Below, piece after piece: positions 10,556 through 21,734 of a stretch of DNA of 64,000 bases. The position numbers and the translations under genes were made by a program. This stretch comes from Castor canadensis (taxonomy: Eukaryota > Chordata > Mammalia > Rodentia > Castoridae): contig NC_133400.1 of NCBI RefSeq assembly GCF_047511655.1, positions 35,418,001 to 35,482,000 of the forward strand. The letters run 5' to 3'. The notes under the pieces were generated by a model. The model was given only the letters and a program-made list of their open reading frames with translations, ran no database searches and had not been told where the DNA came from. The stretch's first letter is position 1, and every line of letters starts with the position of its first letter.

Positions 10556-10786
10556 TAACTTTTTTTTTTGGCAGCACTGGAGTTTGAATTTATGGCCTGG
10601 AGAAACACTCTTGAGAGAGGCACACTTGAGCCATACCCCCAGGCCTTTTGCTTTTAGTCTGTTTTTCAGATACAGCATCACACTTTTGCCCAGGCTGGCA
10701 TCAGACCATGATCCTCCTAACTGTCTCCTGAGTGGCTGCGATTATAGGCACGTACTTCCACATCCAGCTATAGAATATTTTCAACA
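10556..10786 (-). mobile_element. Composite 7SL/ID SINE, antisense
   Basis: The plus strand has a poly-T start, an antisense ID unit ('ggcagcactggagtttgaattta' to 'ccatacccccaggcc') and an antisense 7SL/B1-like unit ('gcccaggctggcatcagaccatgatcctcc' to 'gcgattataggcacg'). It is diverged. Confidence 0.8.
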
Positions 10787-10865
10787 CCCTATTTGCTATC
10801 ATAACATGAAATTAATATAAAATTTAACCTATTTGAATGCACATATTTTTATTCTCTCTTGCTCT

Positions 10866-11190
10866 TTATTTTTGGCAGAATTGGGGTTTGAACTCAGAAC
10901 CTTGAGCTTGCTAGGCAGACACTCTACCACTTGAGCTGAAACCCCAGACCTTTTTACTTTGGTTATTTTTGAGATAGGGTCTCATGTTTTTGCCTGGGCC
11001 TGCCTGGATTGCAATCTTCCTACTTACACTTCCAGTATAGCTGGGATGACAGGTACATGCTACGAGGCCTGTGGTTTTTTTGTTGTTGTTTGGAGTCTTG
11101 CCAACTTTTTGCTGTAGTGGGCCTTGACCACAATCCTCTTGATCTCCGATTCCTGTGTATCTGGGATTATAGGCATAATCTGGCCTTACT
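10866..11190 (-). mobile_element. Composite SINE with two 7SL-like units, antisense
   Basis: An antisense ID unit at 10873-10950 is followed by two antisense 7SL/B1-like monomers. Each ends with a 'gctgggatgacaggtaca' or 'ctgggattataggcata' phrase, at about 11040 and 11160. It has the same trimeric layout as the copy at 14203-14515. Confidence 0.8.
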
Positions 11191-13829
11191 TATTTCTAAT
11201 TACCATGAACCTTTACAGTGAAGAAAACAATTTTTAAAAAGCCTCCCTTTGGGTGAATTCAATGTTTTAACACTTGATCATACCTAAAATAAATAACTCT
11301 AAATTTCCTAAACCTACCTAGGGAATGGTACAATCACCCCGAAACTCAGGAAGATAATCCAAACTCTCTGGAATTCTTCCAGCAGTTCTGGTGGGGTATG
11401 TTCTGGTTTGATGTTCTCTGTGGCTGAAAGTTTACCTCCCCATTCTGTATCACATTCATAAAGAAAAGAGTCACATTTATTTTGTCCCTCATCAATGGTT
11501 AGTTAGTATAAAAATGTTTTTCTTTGCATCCAGTCAAAGATTTTGACATCAGCCTTTGTTCTGCATAGCCTCCCTGGGATCATGAAATGTTCCTCTGACC
11601 ATTTGTGCAAATGAGTCAATTCAGAAGCAGAAGTACCCGGTTTCCTCAAAGACAGTGACCTTGGGGTGAAATACTCTATTACATCTTTTCTCACTGGAAG
11701 AGCTCAGTGGAGGAAGGGGTACAAAAACCCAGGTAAAGAGGCTCCTAGGCTCTCTGGGTGAGGATGCATTTAGAAGACATCAGTGTCCACCCATGACTTC
11801 CACTGTTTTCCCAGAGTAATGACTTTCCTCCAGTGAGCTGGCCTTCATCTTTGAGTATCCCTCATTTCCCAGAGGCTGGTTTCTACTACAATTTGTAACA
11901 TCAACTAGGCTTGTCTTGTTTCTTCTTTCTCTAAACTTCAAACTCAATCTTAAGACCCATTATGCTCAAGAAAATTTAAACTCCAAATCCTTTCTTTCTA
12001 CTGAATACAGAATATGCATTGGTGAAGTACCTTGCACTTCGACTGGTGAAGGACATCACTTGATTCATCTCCACATCCCTTGCCGTGTCAAACACAGGAC
12101 ACGCCTGGCATCTGGTAGATTTAGTGGATGCTTGACAACCGTATTTTAAAATAACATACAAGTAGAAATGTAGACATGAGTGAGTGAATTCTCCAAAGGA
12201 AGCACTGAGTCCATGAAGCCAATGAGGAAGTCGGTGGATGAGTTTAGGCTGAGATGGATCACTCTATCAATATTTATTAGTCAGCACAGTATGAGGTGCA
12301 GAGAACAGAAACCAACTCAGCTCAAGCAACAGTAGTACTCAGAGGGGGTGGGAAAGAGCGAGTCCCCCAAAGGAAATGGAAGTGATGTTGCTAAATGGAC
12401 TGGTCTGGGAGCCCTCACCAAGGACATCCACTAGAAAGTGGTACTGATGATTTAGGATAGCCTCAAGGGATAGATAGCTGGACCTCGGAGGACTGGAGCC
12501 AGAAGCCAAACAGAAGGGAGCCAAGGCTGGGGCTCCATATTCCTCTCACTCTGTCCCTCGCCTGTCTGGTCATTTCTTCCTTTTTTTTTTTTTTTGCCAT
12601 CTGTGACTGTCTCTATCACAACCATGTCTTCTGCATCACTTACCCTGTCTTTATTTTTACATATTTCAGCCAAGCACTAGGAATTGCATGTTTCTTGGTT
12701 CAAATTTCCAACAATACAAAACAGAATCTGATTTCTGTTCCACTATTTTTGGGCCAGATCTGCCATTCCTTGGGGCAGTGCTGTCCTGATCTAATCCACA
12801 ATAGTGGGATGTGGGCAGAGGTAGGCACCGTATAGTTAGTCTGGCCTTTTCCTGTTTGGTGAGAGCTGCGGGTGAGAGGCAATGATAAAGAGGCATGGAT
12901 GCAGTAAGCTCGAGGGTGAACGAGTGACTGCACAATGCACGGGGGCTCGTCACAGCTTCACTCAAGGCTTCTCTTCCCCACGTGTGCAGGAGAGACCAGC
13001 AGCCACATAGGTTCCTGGAGCTCTGCTCCTGCAAACACAAGGTATTAGCTGCTTCTGTCAGCTGACAGTCATTAGTTTCATTTGGAAAGAGACCAAAGGC
13101 CAGGCCCATCAGGCCCTAGAGGTTTTGTGGGTGGACTTTGCATTGGGGAAGCATTTGCAAGCATGTGCCTGGTGTCAGGTACTGGGCTGGGCGTTGCGGA
13201 GGAGGATACAGAGATTGGATGGAGCAGGTACCTGCCCTCAGGAGTCTGATGTTTATTTGAGGAAATGTCCACCATATCTAATGGACTCTGTGGTGTCTCG
13301 CCTTTGCTCCCTATTGTAATTTGGGGAAGTAACGCCACCCTGATTTGAGGGAGGGCCCAGATTGCTGTAAGCCAGTCAGCTGTTGGCTCTAAACCCAACT
13401 GCTCTAAGCCCTGGCTAGACTGACACAGGAGCCCAACCAGCATGGCAGGAACCGTAAGCATCACTGGCTTGTGATGAAGATGGGGCATTTGCACAGGACT
13501 CCCAGAGTCATCTGGCTTGATGAGGGGGGATGCTGTCCTGAGAATGAGCCCCATTCAAAGAGAAGGGCAGAGCAGAGGCTCGCTGAGGAGTGGACCAGTG
13601 TCTGAGCTTCTCAGATTGTGATGTGCTTTGCTCGTCACAGTCACAGTCTCCTACACGACACAAGTATGGAGCACAGGTGTGTGACAGAAAGCCACAGGTG
13701 TGATGGAGTGCGAGGGAGAGGCAAACGACCTGGTGCATCCAAAGAGTGGAGCCCCGAGACAGGGAGTGGAGAACTGCTTTGGAGCCAGAGACCACAGACG
13801 CAGGATGCCTTGCTGCTTTGGCAAGTTGC
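11191..13829. other. Mostly unique sequence, no gene recognised
   Basis: A poly-T run lies at 12581-12595. Weak L2-like phrases occur near 12095-12130 and 13150-13260 ('ggtgtcaggtactgggctgggcg'). Open frames reach 158 codons but overlap on both strands and show no known domain, so I treat them as chance. Confidence 0.5.
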
Positions 13830-14110
13830 CTCGGTCCATTTCCTATGGTTGTAACTGGATACCACAGACTGGGTAACTTACAAACAGTAGAAGTTTATTT
13901 AGCTTATGATTCTTGAGGCTGGGAAGTGTAAGGTTAAGGACCAGCATCTGGTGAGGGTTTCCTTACTGTGACACAATTTGGTGGAACAGCAAGTGAGCAC
14001 CCATGAGACAGAGAGAAAGGGCAAGTGGAGGCTGAACTTCTAACAACCCTCTCTCGTGATAACTATCCCACTGTCACAGTAACAGGAGAGCAGAACCCTC
14101 ATGACCTAAT
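13830..14110 (-). mobile_element. MaLR-type LTR fragment, antisense
   Basis: The plus strand starts 'tcggtccatttcctatggttgtaactggataccacagactgggtaactta', then 'gaagtttatttagcttatgattcttgaggctgggaag' and 'ccctcatgacctaatcacc'. This is the antisense of an MST/THE1-class LTR. The distal end is truncated near 14110. Confidence 0.75.
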
Positions 14111-14129
14111 CACCTGGTGTCAGGTGATT

Positions 14130-14159
14130 GTGACCATGTGGGATGTGACCATGTGGGAT
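14130..14159 (+). repeat. Perfect 15-bp tandem duplication
   Basis: The 15-mer GTGACCATGTGGGAT occurs twice in direct succession (14130-14144 and 14145-14159) without mismatch, at the truncated edge of the MaLR LTR. Confidence 0.9.
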
Positions 14160-14202
14160 GGAGAGCCCGGTCAGAGCCCAGCTTGGTCAGATCTTCTGAT
14201 CG

Positions 14203-14515
14203 AAGCCGGGCACAATGACTCAAGCCTGTCATCCTAGTTACTCAGGGAGGTGGAGATGCCAGGCACAAAATCAGTGAGACCCCATCTCAGCCAATGGCTA
14301 GGTGAGCTGGCACAACTGTCATCCCTGCTACATGGGGAAGTACAAATAGGAGGATGGTAGTCCAGGCTGGTCTGGGCATAAATCGAGACCCTGTCTCAAA
14401 AAAAAAAAAAACAAGCAAAAAAGGGTTGGTAGAGTGGCTCAAGTGCTAGAGTGCCATCCTAGCAAGCACAAGGTCCTGAGTTCAACCCCCAGTATAGACA
14501 AAAAAAGGAAAAAAC
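14203..14515 (+). mobile_element. Trimeric composite SINE (7SL-7SL-ID), sense
   Basis: The first 7SL/B1-like unit starts 'gccgggcacaatgactcaagcctg' (about 14207). A second begins near 14290 ('agctggcacaactgtcatccctgctac') and ends 'gagaccctgtctc' followed by poly-A. An ID-like unit follows at about 14425-14500 ('ggttggtagagtggctcaagtgctagag' to 'ctgagttcaacccccag') with an A-rich tail. The complete order makes this the best example in the window for defining the family. Confidence 0.88.
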
Positions 14516-15319
14516 TACTGACTGAGCACAACTCATACGGCTTTGCTTGGCCTCTGTCTCCTTAGAGACTCCCAACAGCTAGGGAGGTATGTCAGAACAA
14601 GTGACAAGATATTGAGGCAGAAAGAAGGGAGGCAACTGTCCCTAGAGCCCAGCCCTCCTGCCAACCGGCCTGTGGAATTCCAGGAGGGAAAAGTCTGAGA
14701 AGTGGGGTGCTCACAGCTGTCACCCCTCAAGAGTCTATGAGACCTTGAATATGGAGAAAGGTTTGAACATATCTTTGACCCTGGCCCAGGCTGAGGGATC
14801 TATAGGAATGAAATCCACCAAAGATGTCCACCTTGGTGCTGTGTAGTCCTGTAGAGGTGGGGTGGCTGTCTTTATATTTTGTTCCACTTTCTGCTAGTAT
14901 CCAGTAGCATTGCAGCACACAAGGACTATTTAAAATATGTATTCTCATTAGCCAGAATTGGCTACCTGGTTGTTTGTCCAAGTACCAAAGAAAAGGCATG
15001 GGTCCCTAGTGGTGGCAGGGCACCAAGGCGGGAGGCTGGGGCTCTCTGAGCACTGCATCTGCCCTACTTTCCCAGGACGCTCCAAGCAAATGTCTCAATT
15101 AGGCCACAAAACGGATGTGCTGTGGAGTGGGCTGTGATTTACGTGTTCAGAGCCGTGCAGTCTGCTTCGCCCTGGAAATGTCCTTCCTTTGCTCTGCAGA
15201 GCTCCAAGGAGGCCGCTGGCTTCCCAGGGGCACAGGCCTTGGAGCTGGATGGCCCCGGGGTGGGGGTGGGCTAATGGGAACTGTGGGGAGCAGGTGAATG
15301 AGGAACGAGGGATCTGGTA
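14516..15319. other. Unique sequence, no gene recognised
   Basis: No repeat or domain is seen. A GC-richer stretch at 15000-15300 has a 60-codon frame of no recognisable type. Confidence 0.5.
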
Positions 15320-15430
15320 GGAGGTCTGCCTGCCTTTATTTCACTTGCTGGATGACCTTGGGCTCGCAACTTGGCCTCTTTCATCTTGACTTTCAACTAT
15401 GAAGTGAATACACTTGACTAGAGGTTGAAA
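15320..15430 (+). mobile_element. MIR SINE fragment
   Basis: 'cttgctggatgaccttgggctcgcaacttggcctctttcatcttgac' fits the MIR core phrase for a weathered sense copy. Confidence 0.55.
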
Positions 15431-15465
15431 ACCAGTGCCAGGGAGATTTGGCTGACAGATGTGGA

Positions 15466-15498
15466 TTTTTTTTCTTTCTTTCTTTCTTTCTTTTTTTC
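15466..15498 (+). repeat. (TTTC)n microsatellite
   Basis: There are several TTTC units in a T-rich run. Confidence 0.85.
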
Positions 15499-16064
15499 AG
15501 CCTGCAAAGCATTTTAGAAATCAAAACATTGCACACACACAGATTTCAGATTTCTGCTTTGTATGAATGATCTGGTATGACTGGGCCTTGACAGAACCTG
15601 TCCATGTATGTGCCATCTGTTGCCCCAGTCCCTAGTTGGCCAGTGGCACCCATCTATGTGACCTGCTTGCTCTCTGAAGACATTTGAGTTTTGGACCCCT
15701 GGATTGGGTAACGATCTTAGCCACCAAGAATTATTAAGCCACACAGTTGTTTCCTCCTCTCATCGATGCAGAGAAGTAGATCTTATTCCATTTCACAGGT
15801 TTGGAGCAGGGCATGAAGACCCATAGTCACCAAGGCCTTTGGCTGGCCAGTTGCTGTGTGGTGATACTGGCCTCACATCCATCCAACCCCAGCCCACCTC
15901 CTTCCAGGCTCTCATTAACCAGTGGACTTAGCCCTGGGTATACGCCACGTGCTTCTCCATGTCACAGATGGGGAAATCAAGGTCCAAAGAGCTCTCTAGG
16001 GTCCAGTCCTGCATGCAGTAGTGCCTGTGACCACTCTGCTTCCCAGGAAAGTGGGTATCATTCT
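15499..16064. other. Unique sequence with a possible antisense MIR
   Basis: 'cacagatggggaaatcaaggtccaaagagc' at about 15964-15993 is a MIR antisense phrase, so an antisense MIR probably covers 15900-16010. Nothing else is recognised. Confidence 0.4.
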
Positions 16065-16715
16065 TGTACATAGGTGGAGGGCCAAAATTTCAAACAACAG
16101 AAAGACAAACACCACGTGATCTGCCTCTGAGCTACTGGAAGTGGAGAGTAAAATGGTGGTTACCGGGAGCTGGGAGAGGAGGGCAGGGAACATGGAGGCT
16201 GGCCAGCCGTGCCAGCTTACCATTAGATAGGGGGAGGAAGTTCTGGGTGCTATGGCACAGCAGGGTGACTGTGGCCACAAGTATAGTACTGGATATTTCA
16301 AAATAGCTACAGGCAGAATTTTTTTGTGTGGCAATACTGGGATTTGAACTCAGGGCCTCATGTTTGCTATGCAGGTGCTCTACCACTTGAACTACTCTGC
16401 CAGTCCTTTTTTGGTTGGGTATTTTTGAGATAGGATCTTGCAAACTATTTGCCTGGGCTGGCTTCAACCCGTGATCCTCCTGATCTCTGCCTCCTGAGTA
16501 GCTAAGATTACAGGCGTGAGTCACGGCCGGTGCCCAGTGAGACAGGCTTTTGAATGTTCTCACACCAAAGAGATAATAAATACATGTGGTAATCGATATG
16601 CTAATTACCCTGATTTTTTATTATACAATGTATACATATATAGGAAAACATCACATAGTACTTCATAAATACGTCTAATTGTCAGTTAAAAACACAATTA
16701 AAACATTAAAAAAAA
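16065..16715 (+). mobile_element. L1M 3' UTR copy 1, split by a SINE
   Basis: Left part: 'gtaaaatggtggttaccgggagctggg', 'cagcagggtgactgtggccacaag' and 'ggatatttcaaaatagcta'. Right part after the SINE: 'tgaatgttctcacaccaaagagataataaata', 'caatgtatacatatatagg' and 'aaaacattaaaaaaaaaa'. Together these form one L1M 3' UTR with a poly-A end, interrupted at 16315-16540. Confidence 0.8.
16315..16540 (-). mobile_element. Composite SINE, antisense, inside L1M
   Basis: It has poly-T, then antisense ID ('ggcaatactgggatttgaactcagggcc' to 'actctgccagtcc') and antisense 7SL unit ('gcctgggctggcttcaacc' to 'gattacaggcgtgagtcacggccgg'). It is among the less diverged SINEs here. ACAGGC on both sides may be part of a target duplication. 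Confidence 0.88.
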
Positions 16716-16824
16716 AAAGAATTTAAAGGAGTTCCCAGGCTTTGAAGTCACTGTCCTTTCCAGTCAGCCAAGTTGGAAGAGGTCCTCACGGTGGACCAGC
16801 AGCCCTCCCTGCACGATGACCGAA

Positions 16825-17035
16825 TTCCTGGAAGAATGGAGTAGAATGGTGTGGCTACCAGAGGCTAGGAGAGAGGAGGCTAGGAGAGAGACATGCTCAT
16901 CGAAGGGACAAAGCTTTGAGGAGCCCAGAGGAATAAGCCTGAGTGACCTTTTGCCCATTATGGAGACTATAATAACAATGCTTTGTATGTCTCAAAAATT
17001 GCTCTTAAAAGAAAGAAAAGCATCACAGGTGTTTT
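16825..17035 (+). mobile_element. L1M 3' UTR copy 2 (partial)
   Basis: It has 'gtagaatggtgtggctaccagaggctagg' and 'ataacaatgctttgtatgtctcaaaaattgc', both L1 3' UTR phrases. It repeats the part of the 3' UTR found in copy 1, so it is a second element, not a continuation. Confidence 0.65.
16861..16890 (+). repeat. Perfect 15-bp tandem duplication
   Basis: GAGGCTAGGAGAGAG is present twice in succession (16861-16875 and 16876-16890) inside L1M copy 2. Confidence 0.9.
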
Positions 17036-17139
17036 ACCTTTTCTTCCTCTCAGAGGTAGTGCCACATAGTCCCACAAAGGCTGAGGGAGAGTGGGGTTTC
17101 TCAGTCCTCTGGCAGGGGCCAGTGGGCTGTAATAGACAA

Positions 17140-17340
17140 GTGTGTTGATTCACTCTGGACCTGGAGCTGCAGCTCTGCGCTTGGCATCATTGGCAAGCAG
17201 ATAACAGTAATGACCTCTCTTGCCCCCATTTCCTCATCTGTAAAATGGGACACAGGACCTCACCAGTTATTAAGAGCTGTTAAATCAGGGCATAGTTGAG
17301 AAGCACTCACAGCAGTGCCTGGCACACACAGGTGCCCCCT
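17140..17340 (+). mobile_element. MIR SINE
   Basis: It contains 'ccatttcctcatctgtaaaatggga', the signature MIR phrase, followed by 'gcagtgcctggcacaca'. Confidence 0.8.
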
Positions 17341-17689
17341 GCCAGCACTGTGGTAAATAGCTATGGGAAGCAGCAAGGAGCACACTGCTTGGCTTCCACC
17401 AGGGCCGCTTTCACTCTCTGGTCTGTTTCTCTGCCTCTACTAGGTTGCCTAGCACCCACTCACCTCCAGCCCCACCGCTCATGTTTCGGAAAGTCACAGG
17501 AGCCCTTTGGTGACTGCCATGGTTGCATTTTGAGTGTTCCCTGTGTAAAAAGGACCTTTTCTGTGTTGGAAGGGGCAGTAGACCTTTAAGAAGTGGGCCT
17601 CGTGGAGGTCTTTATGTCATTTGCCGTGTGTCCTTGAAGGGGTTTGTAGGACCCTGGTCTTTCTTTACTTCTCTGGTTCAGGGTGTGAC

Positions 17690-17885
17690 TGTTTTCTTCC
17701 ACATGTGCTCCCGCCATGGCGTGTCACCATCTGTTGGTGACACAGATGCCAAACAAACATGGCTTCCTGATCTTGGACTTTGCACCTCTAAAACTGTGAA
17801 CTAGACAACCCTTTTCTCTTTATAAGTTAGCTGCCTCAGGTTATTTTATTGCAGTAGCACACAGCACACAGAGACCTGCATGGTC
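17690..17885 (+). mobile_element. MaLR-type LTR 3' part
   Basis: 'gatcttggactttgcacctctaaaactgtgaactagacaaccc' followed by 'tttctctttataagttagctgcctcaggttattttattgcagtagcacacagcaca' is the MaLR 3' end. The 5' part may reach about 17500 but is too diverged to place. Confidence 0.65.
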
Positions 17886-18544
17886 CTCCATCCTTTGGTG
17901 CAGCAGGGCATACAACACAAGTCTGTCTTGGTGCCCCGGCCCATTGGCCCCCATTGTGATCTCACAGCCACACCCACTTCCACACCGTCTCTCTGGCTTG
18001 AGCCCTCAACACATCACTGAGCTCCCGAGGAAGCACCTGCCCAGGCGTGGACACTTCCTCTTCCTATGCCTCAACAGGATGCAGGGGTGAGTCTGCTTGC
18101 TCGGCAGACAGCTAGCCATGTCTGGAGAAGCCTTGGTTGTGCTGAGGCAGGGCGATTGCTGGCATCTACCATGCACAGGAAAGCCTGTAGCAAAGGATGT
18201 TAAGTCTAAGACCCAGCGGTGCTGAGCGGGAGTATCCTTGCCCGGGGGTAACAGGGACATGTGCCCAAATTGTTCAAACTGACATGTCAAGCTTATAGCA
18301 GACATAAAGGTAGAATTAGTGGGCGTTCCAGAGTTGGGTGAGGATAGTCGCATCAGAGGGGAAGCAAATAAGGTCCCCAAGAGGAAGTGACAACACCACT
18401 GTCTCTTCTATGCCTATGTTCAGTCGACTTGTGCTCACAAGTGCCACTCCTCTGAGAGCTCCAATCCCATCTACTCTGGTTCTGTCATTTCTACCCCTGG
18501 ATCCAGCTATGCTTGGAAGTCTTGTACTGTCTGGCTATTTACTA
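17886..18544. other. Unique sequence, no gene recognised
   Basis: A 124-codon frame on the - strand (18006-18380) has no recognisable domain. No interspersed repeat is recognised. Confidence 0.5.
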
Positions 18545-18760
18545 ATTCTTTTTTTTTTTTTTTTGCTTGTTTTGGTTTTTTTTTTACTCTAGTTATTATT
18601 TTTGAGATAGGGTTTCACTTTATGCTCAGGCCAGCCTGAATCACAGTCTTCCTGTTTGTGCTTCCCTGTTTAGTTGGGATGACAGGTATGCAACACTGTG
18701 CCCAGCTACTAGTGGAGATGAAGTTTCATGAACTGCAATCCTCCTGTACGTGTTTGAGCT
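18545..18760 (-). mobile_element. Composite SINE, antisense, 7SL-like part
   Basis: It has long poly-T, then 'ttatttttgagatagggtttcac', 'gctcaggccagcctgaatcacagtcttcctg' and 'gttgggatgacaggtatgcaa'. The ID part at the tail side is degenerate. Confidence 0.7.
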
Positions 18761-18764
18761 GAGT

Positions 18765-19110
18765 TAGTTCTAGCATACAGAAGAACTGAATCCATGCTAA
18801 TCGATCCTGTGCAGTCTTCTCCAGCCTCTCACCCAACTGAGAGCTGCCATCTTTCTCCTTCCCGTGGCTGGTTGCTTCCTTTAGGGCTACAGTAGTGGCA
18901 GCTGCCACCTCCACAGCATCAAAATATCCAGGCGTCAATTGTGTGATTCAAGTGTTCCATCAGCCCGGACTGGGGAGCTGCGATCAGATGTGGCTTCTTG
19001 TGGAACAGCTGCCCGTGCAGGGCTGGCAGTTAATTAAAACCCCCACGCATTTAGTGATTAACTCATCCCAGCGTGATGGCAGACGCGAGGATGCAGTGAG
19101 TTCTCTGCTG
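18765..19110. promoter_or_regulatory. Candidate conserved non-coding element
   Basis: The sequence is unique and compact with several homeodomain-type motifs (GCTAATCGAT, GCAGTTAATTAAAA, TTAGTGATTAACTC) among CpG-containing blocks. No open frame or repeat explains it. Identification as an enhancer is inference from composition only. Confidence 0.3.
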
Positions 19111-19529
19111 GAGTCATCTGAGGAGCTCCAAATGCCTGCCTCAGGCCACCCGTGGCAGCAGGAGGCCAGGGAGGCTCCAGTGTACATGTCCCAAGCATGT
19201 TACCAAGGAGACTCCCAGCGGCCTCTGCTGCCTGATGGTCACAGGAGAAAGACATGAGACCTTGTGTGAGGTGACAGTGTGGCCATCCCTGCAAGGGCTG
19301 GGGTGGGCTGGGGCTGCAGAAGCCAGGAGGAAGTGTCACCAGTATTTGGGGACCACAGTAGTTGGAAAGGATGTCAGGAAGGGAGGGTCCTGGGCTGTGC
19401 TTGGTGGTGTGACCATGGACACAGCCCTCTTGGTTTCTGGGCAGTGTCGGACAATGTTTAGGTGACTGGCAGAACCAGACTTCTGGTGCCCTCATGGTTC
19501 TGTCTTGTGTTACTCATGTGACTGTGACA

Positions 19530-19665
19530 TGGGTTTTAACCTGTCTGCCTCAGTTTCCTTCTCTTTAAAATGTAGATCTGATAACAATTCCTACCTCCCA
19601 GGGCTGTGGTAAGACTAATCCATGCAAAGGTTTGTGAACATGGTGACATGTGGAATATATTAATG
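19530..19665 (+). mobile_element. MIR SINE
   Basis: 'tctgcctcagtttccttctctttaaaatgtagatctgataacaattcctacctcccagggctgtggtaag' is a clear MIR core to 3' part. Confidence 0.8.
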
Positions 19666-21124
19666 ACACCATTGGCTGGTGAAGCAGAGGGAAAGAAATA
19701 AAGGACCACAAATGTAAAAAGCGACTTTGGCCCTTGTTCCCCAGTGCTCCTGTTCCTCATGTCCCCTAGATGAAGACTGCTGGGCAACCATAGTCTTGGA
19801 TTTCAAGGCAGGTGCTTGGGTGTCCACGATGGGCTGACAGCACATCGCCTTCCTGTTTAGCAGAGCTCCATGAGCAACTCCTGGGGCTGGGCTCCATGAT
19901 ACCCTGGGGCTGGCATCCCCACAGCTGTTCGGGTGGGTAGCTGACTGAATCCCTGCCACCTCTGTTCTACCCTTGGGCCCAGCTCTGTGGACCCCACATC
20001 TAAGAGCTTCTGTGACTTGGATGTCCCTAATGTTGCCCTCAGCTCCTTGTTTCCAATGGGAAGGTTCATAGTCCTTTCCTGTGTCCCCACTTTCCAGTTC
20101 TCCCTCTCTCTTCTTATCTCTGAGGGTTCTGGAGCTGCCTGGATGCTAAGACCCCACTCCTCTGGCTCTGGGGTGTGGCAGCATGCAGGAAGTTCTTGTC
20201 CCCATCCCCCGACCCCCTAACCGCCCCTGCTCCCGTGCTCACAGCACTGCTGGAAGCAGCAGTACTTCCTTGGGCCTCTGGGAGGAGAGGTGACTGGAGC
20301 TAAGACCTGAGGAAGGACAGGAAGCACCACAACTGCAGAGGTCCTGATGTGGTACAGCCAGGTGCCTGTGGGACAAACAGAGGGATGACAAGGCTGGAGC
20401 AGGATACAATAATGAGATGGGTCGGGGGAAGGATGGGGAAGATACACAGCAGATGGTGATCACTTGTCACTGGTGGTGAGCAGGCCTCCCCTGCCCCAGG
20501 CCTGGCCAAGTAAGGCCTTGTGGAAGGAGATGGGGGCCTTGGGCTCCCGGAAGCAGCAGTGGCATTGAGGACTTGGGTGAGAGTGACTCATTGGGAATTG
20601 TCCCAGGAAAGACCAGGAGGGCCCAGGGTAGAATCTGCAGGGAGGGAGGGAGGGGTCTTGTCCTGTGGAGAGGGAGCCTGGGCATCTGTCTGCACTGGGC
20701 TCTGGCCTTGGCCTGGAGAGGCCCTCAGTGCAGAGAAGGCGGGATGGTAGGGCTTGAGAAGCCAGGGTGGAGTACAGCCACGTGCTGTCTGCCTCTTAGG
20801 GCTTTGCCACCTGCCTGTCCCTCTGTGTGACACTCCAGGGAAGCCGGTTGGACTGGCTGAGCTGCTGTCACAGGGCCTCCTCCCTCTGCTAGAGTGCAGG
20901 CCACAGGAGGGGAGGGTGTCCAAAACAATGTGGGGTGCTAGCGACAGAGGAGGGGATTGGACGTGGTGTGGCCTCACGGAGTCAGGTCTGGGAGTCTCTG
21001 AGGAGATGGTGGGACGATCTCTCTCCACCCCAACGCCCGTCTAGGCCCTTCTCTAGGAGGCCAGGAAATGGTCCTGTTCCTCCCAAGTCCACAGCCAGGG
21101 ATCAAGAGTCCAAATTCTGAGGAC
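19666..21124. other. GC-rich unique sequence, no gene recognised
   Basis: Many overlapping open frames of 60-146 codons occur on both strands because the region is GC-rich with few stops. None has a recognisable domain. A short exon could hide here, but I cannot support one. Confidence 0.5.
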
Positions 21125-21290
21125 TGTTGAAGGTGGATTGACACTGCGTCCTGGAATCAGAATGTGAGTATGAACGGTATGGCGATGCCTTCCCTGCTGT
21201 GTGGCCTTGGGCAAGTCTCCTGATGTCTCTGAACCTTTGTCTTCTCACTGGAAATAAGGAGACACTGAAGACAAAGTGATTTGAAAACCA
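21125..21290 (+). mobile_element. MIR SINE
   Basis: 'gctgtgtggccttgggcaagtctcctgatgtctctgaacctttgtcttctcac' is the MIR core phrase. Confidence 0.8.
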
Positions 21291-21734
21291 TGACACCTTG
21301 GCTTTGGTCTGCAGCGTCTGTCCTGCTGCAGTGTCGCCCGCCCCAGCATCCTCAGCTCCTTGGCCTTGAGTCTGGGGCCTGTCCCTGCAATGCTGCTGAA
21401 GAGGCTGCTTTGGGACCATTCCCAGCATCTCGTCATTCTCCTGGGCCCAGAGAGGAGGCATGGCTGGACAGCCAGCAGGACAAGCTGGACACAGGGGTGG
21501 CATGGGGGGTGGAGGCTGAGGGCCAAGGGAGCCATGGGGGAGGGTGGGAGAGGGGCCTCCATGTGGTTGTGGAGGGCGAGGACAGGTCTTCAGCCACTCC
21601 GGACAAGCCCTTCACAGCCTTGGAGCTCATATTCCCTCCAGAACAATCTGTGGAACCAAATCCTCATCCAGAATTGCTTCGAATAAAGAGGCTTGGGGAG
21701 TCTCCTCAGCTAGGGGGAGGTCTGCATTTTCACA
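21291..21734. other. Unique GC-rich sequence
   Basis: A 221-codon + strand frame (21281-21946) crosses this stretch and continues into the antisense MaLR LTR. Its last third is therefore repeat-derived and the whole frame is probably chance. No domain is recognised. Confidence 0.5.

Noticed and set aside
17723..17737. Antisense CTCF-like motif (GTCACCATCTGTTGG)
   Set aside because: Only about 13 of 15 positions fit, one at a critical core base, and it lies in a MaLR LTR region.
20217..21044. Cluster of overlapping open frames on both strands
   Set aside because: Typical of GC-rich non-coding DNA with few stops. No frame is favoured over the others.
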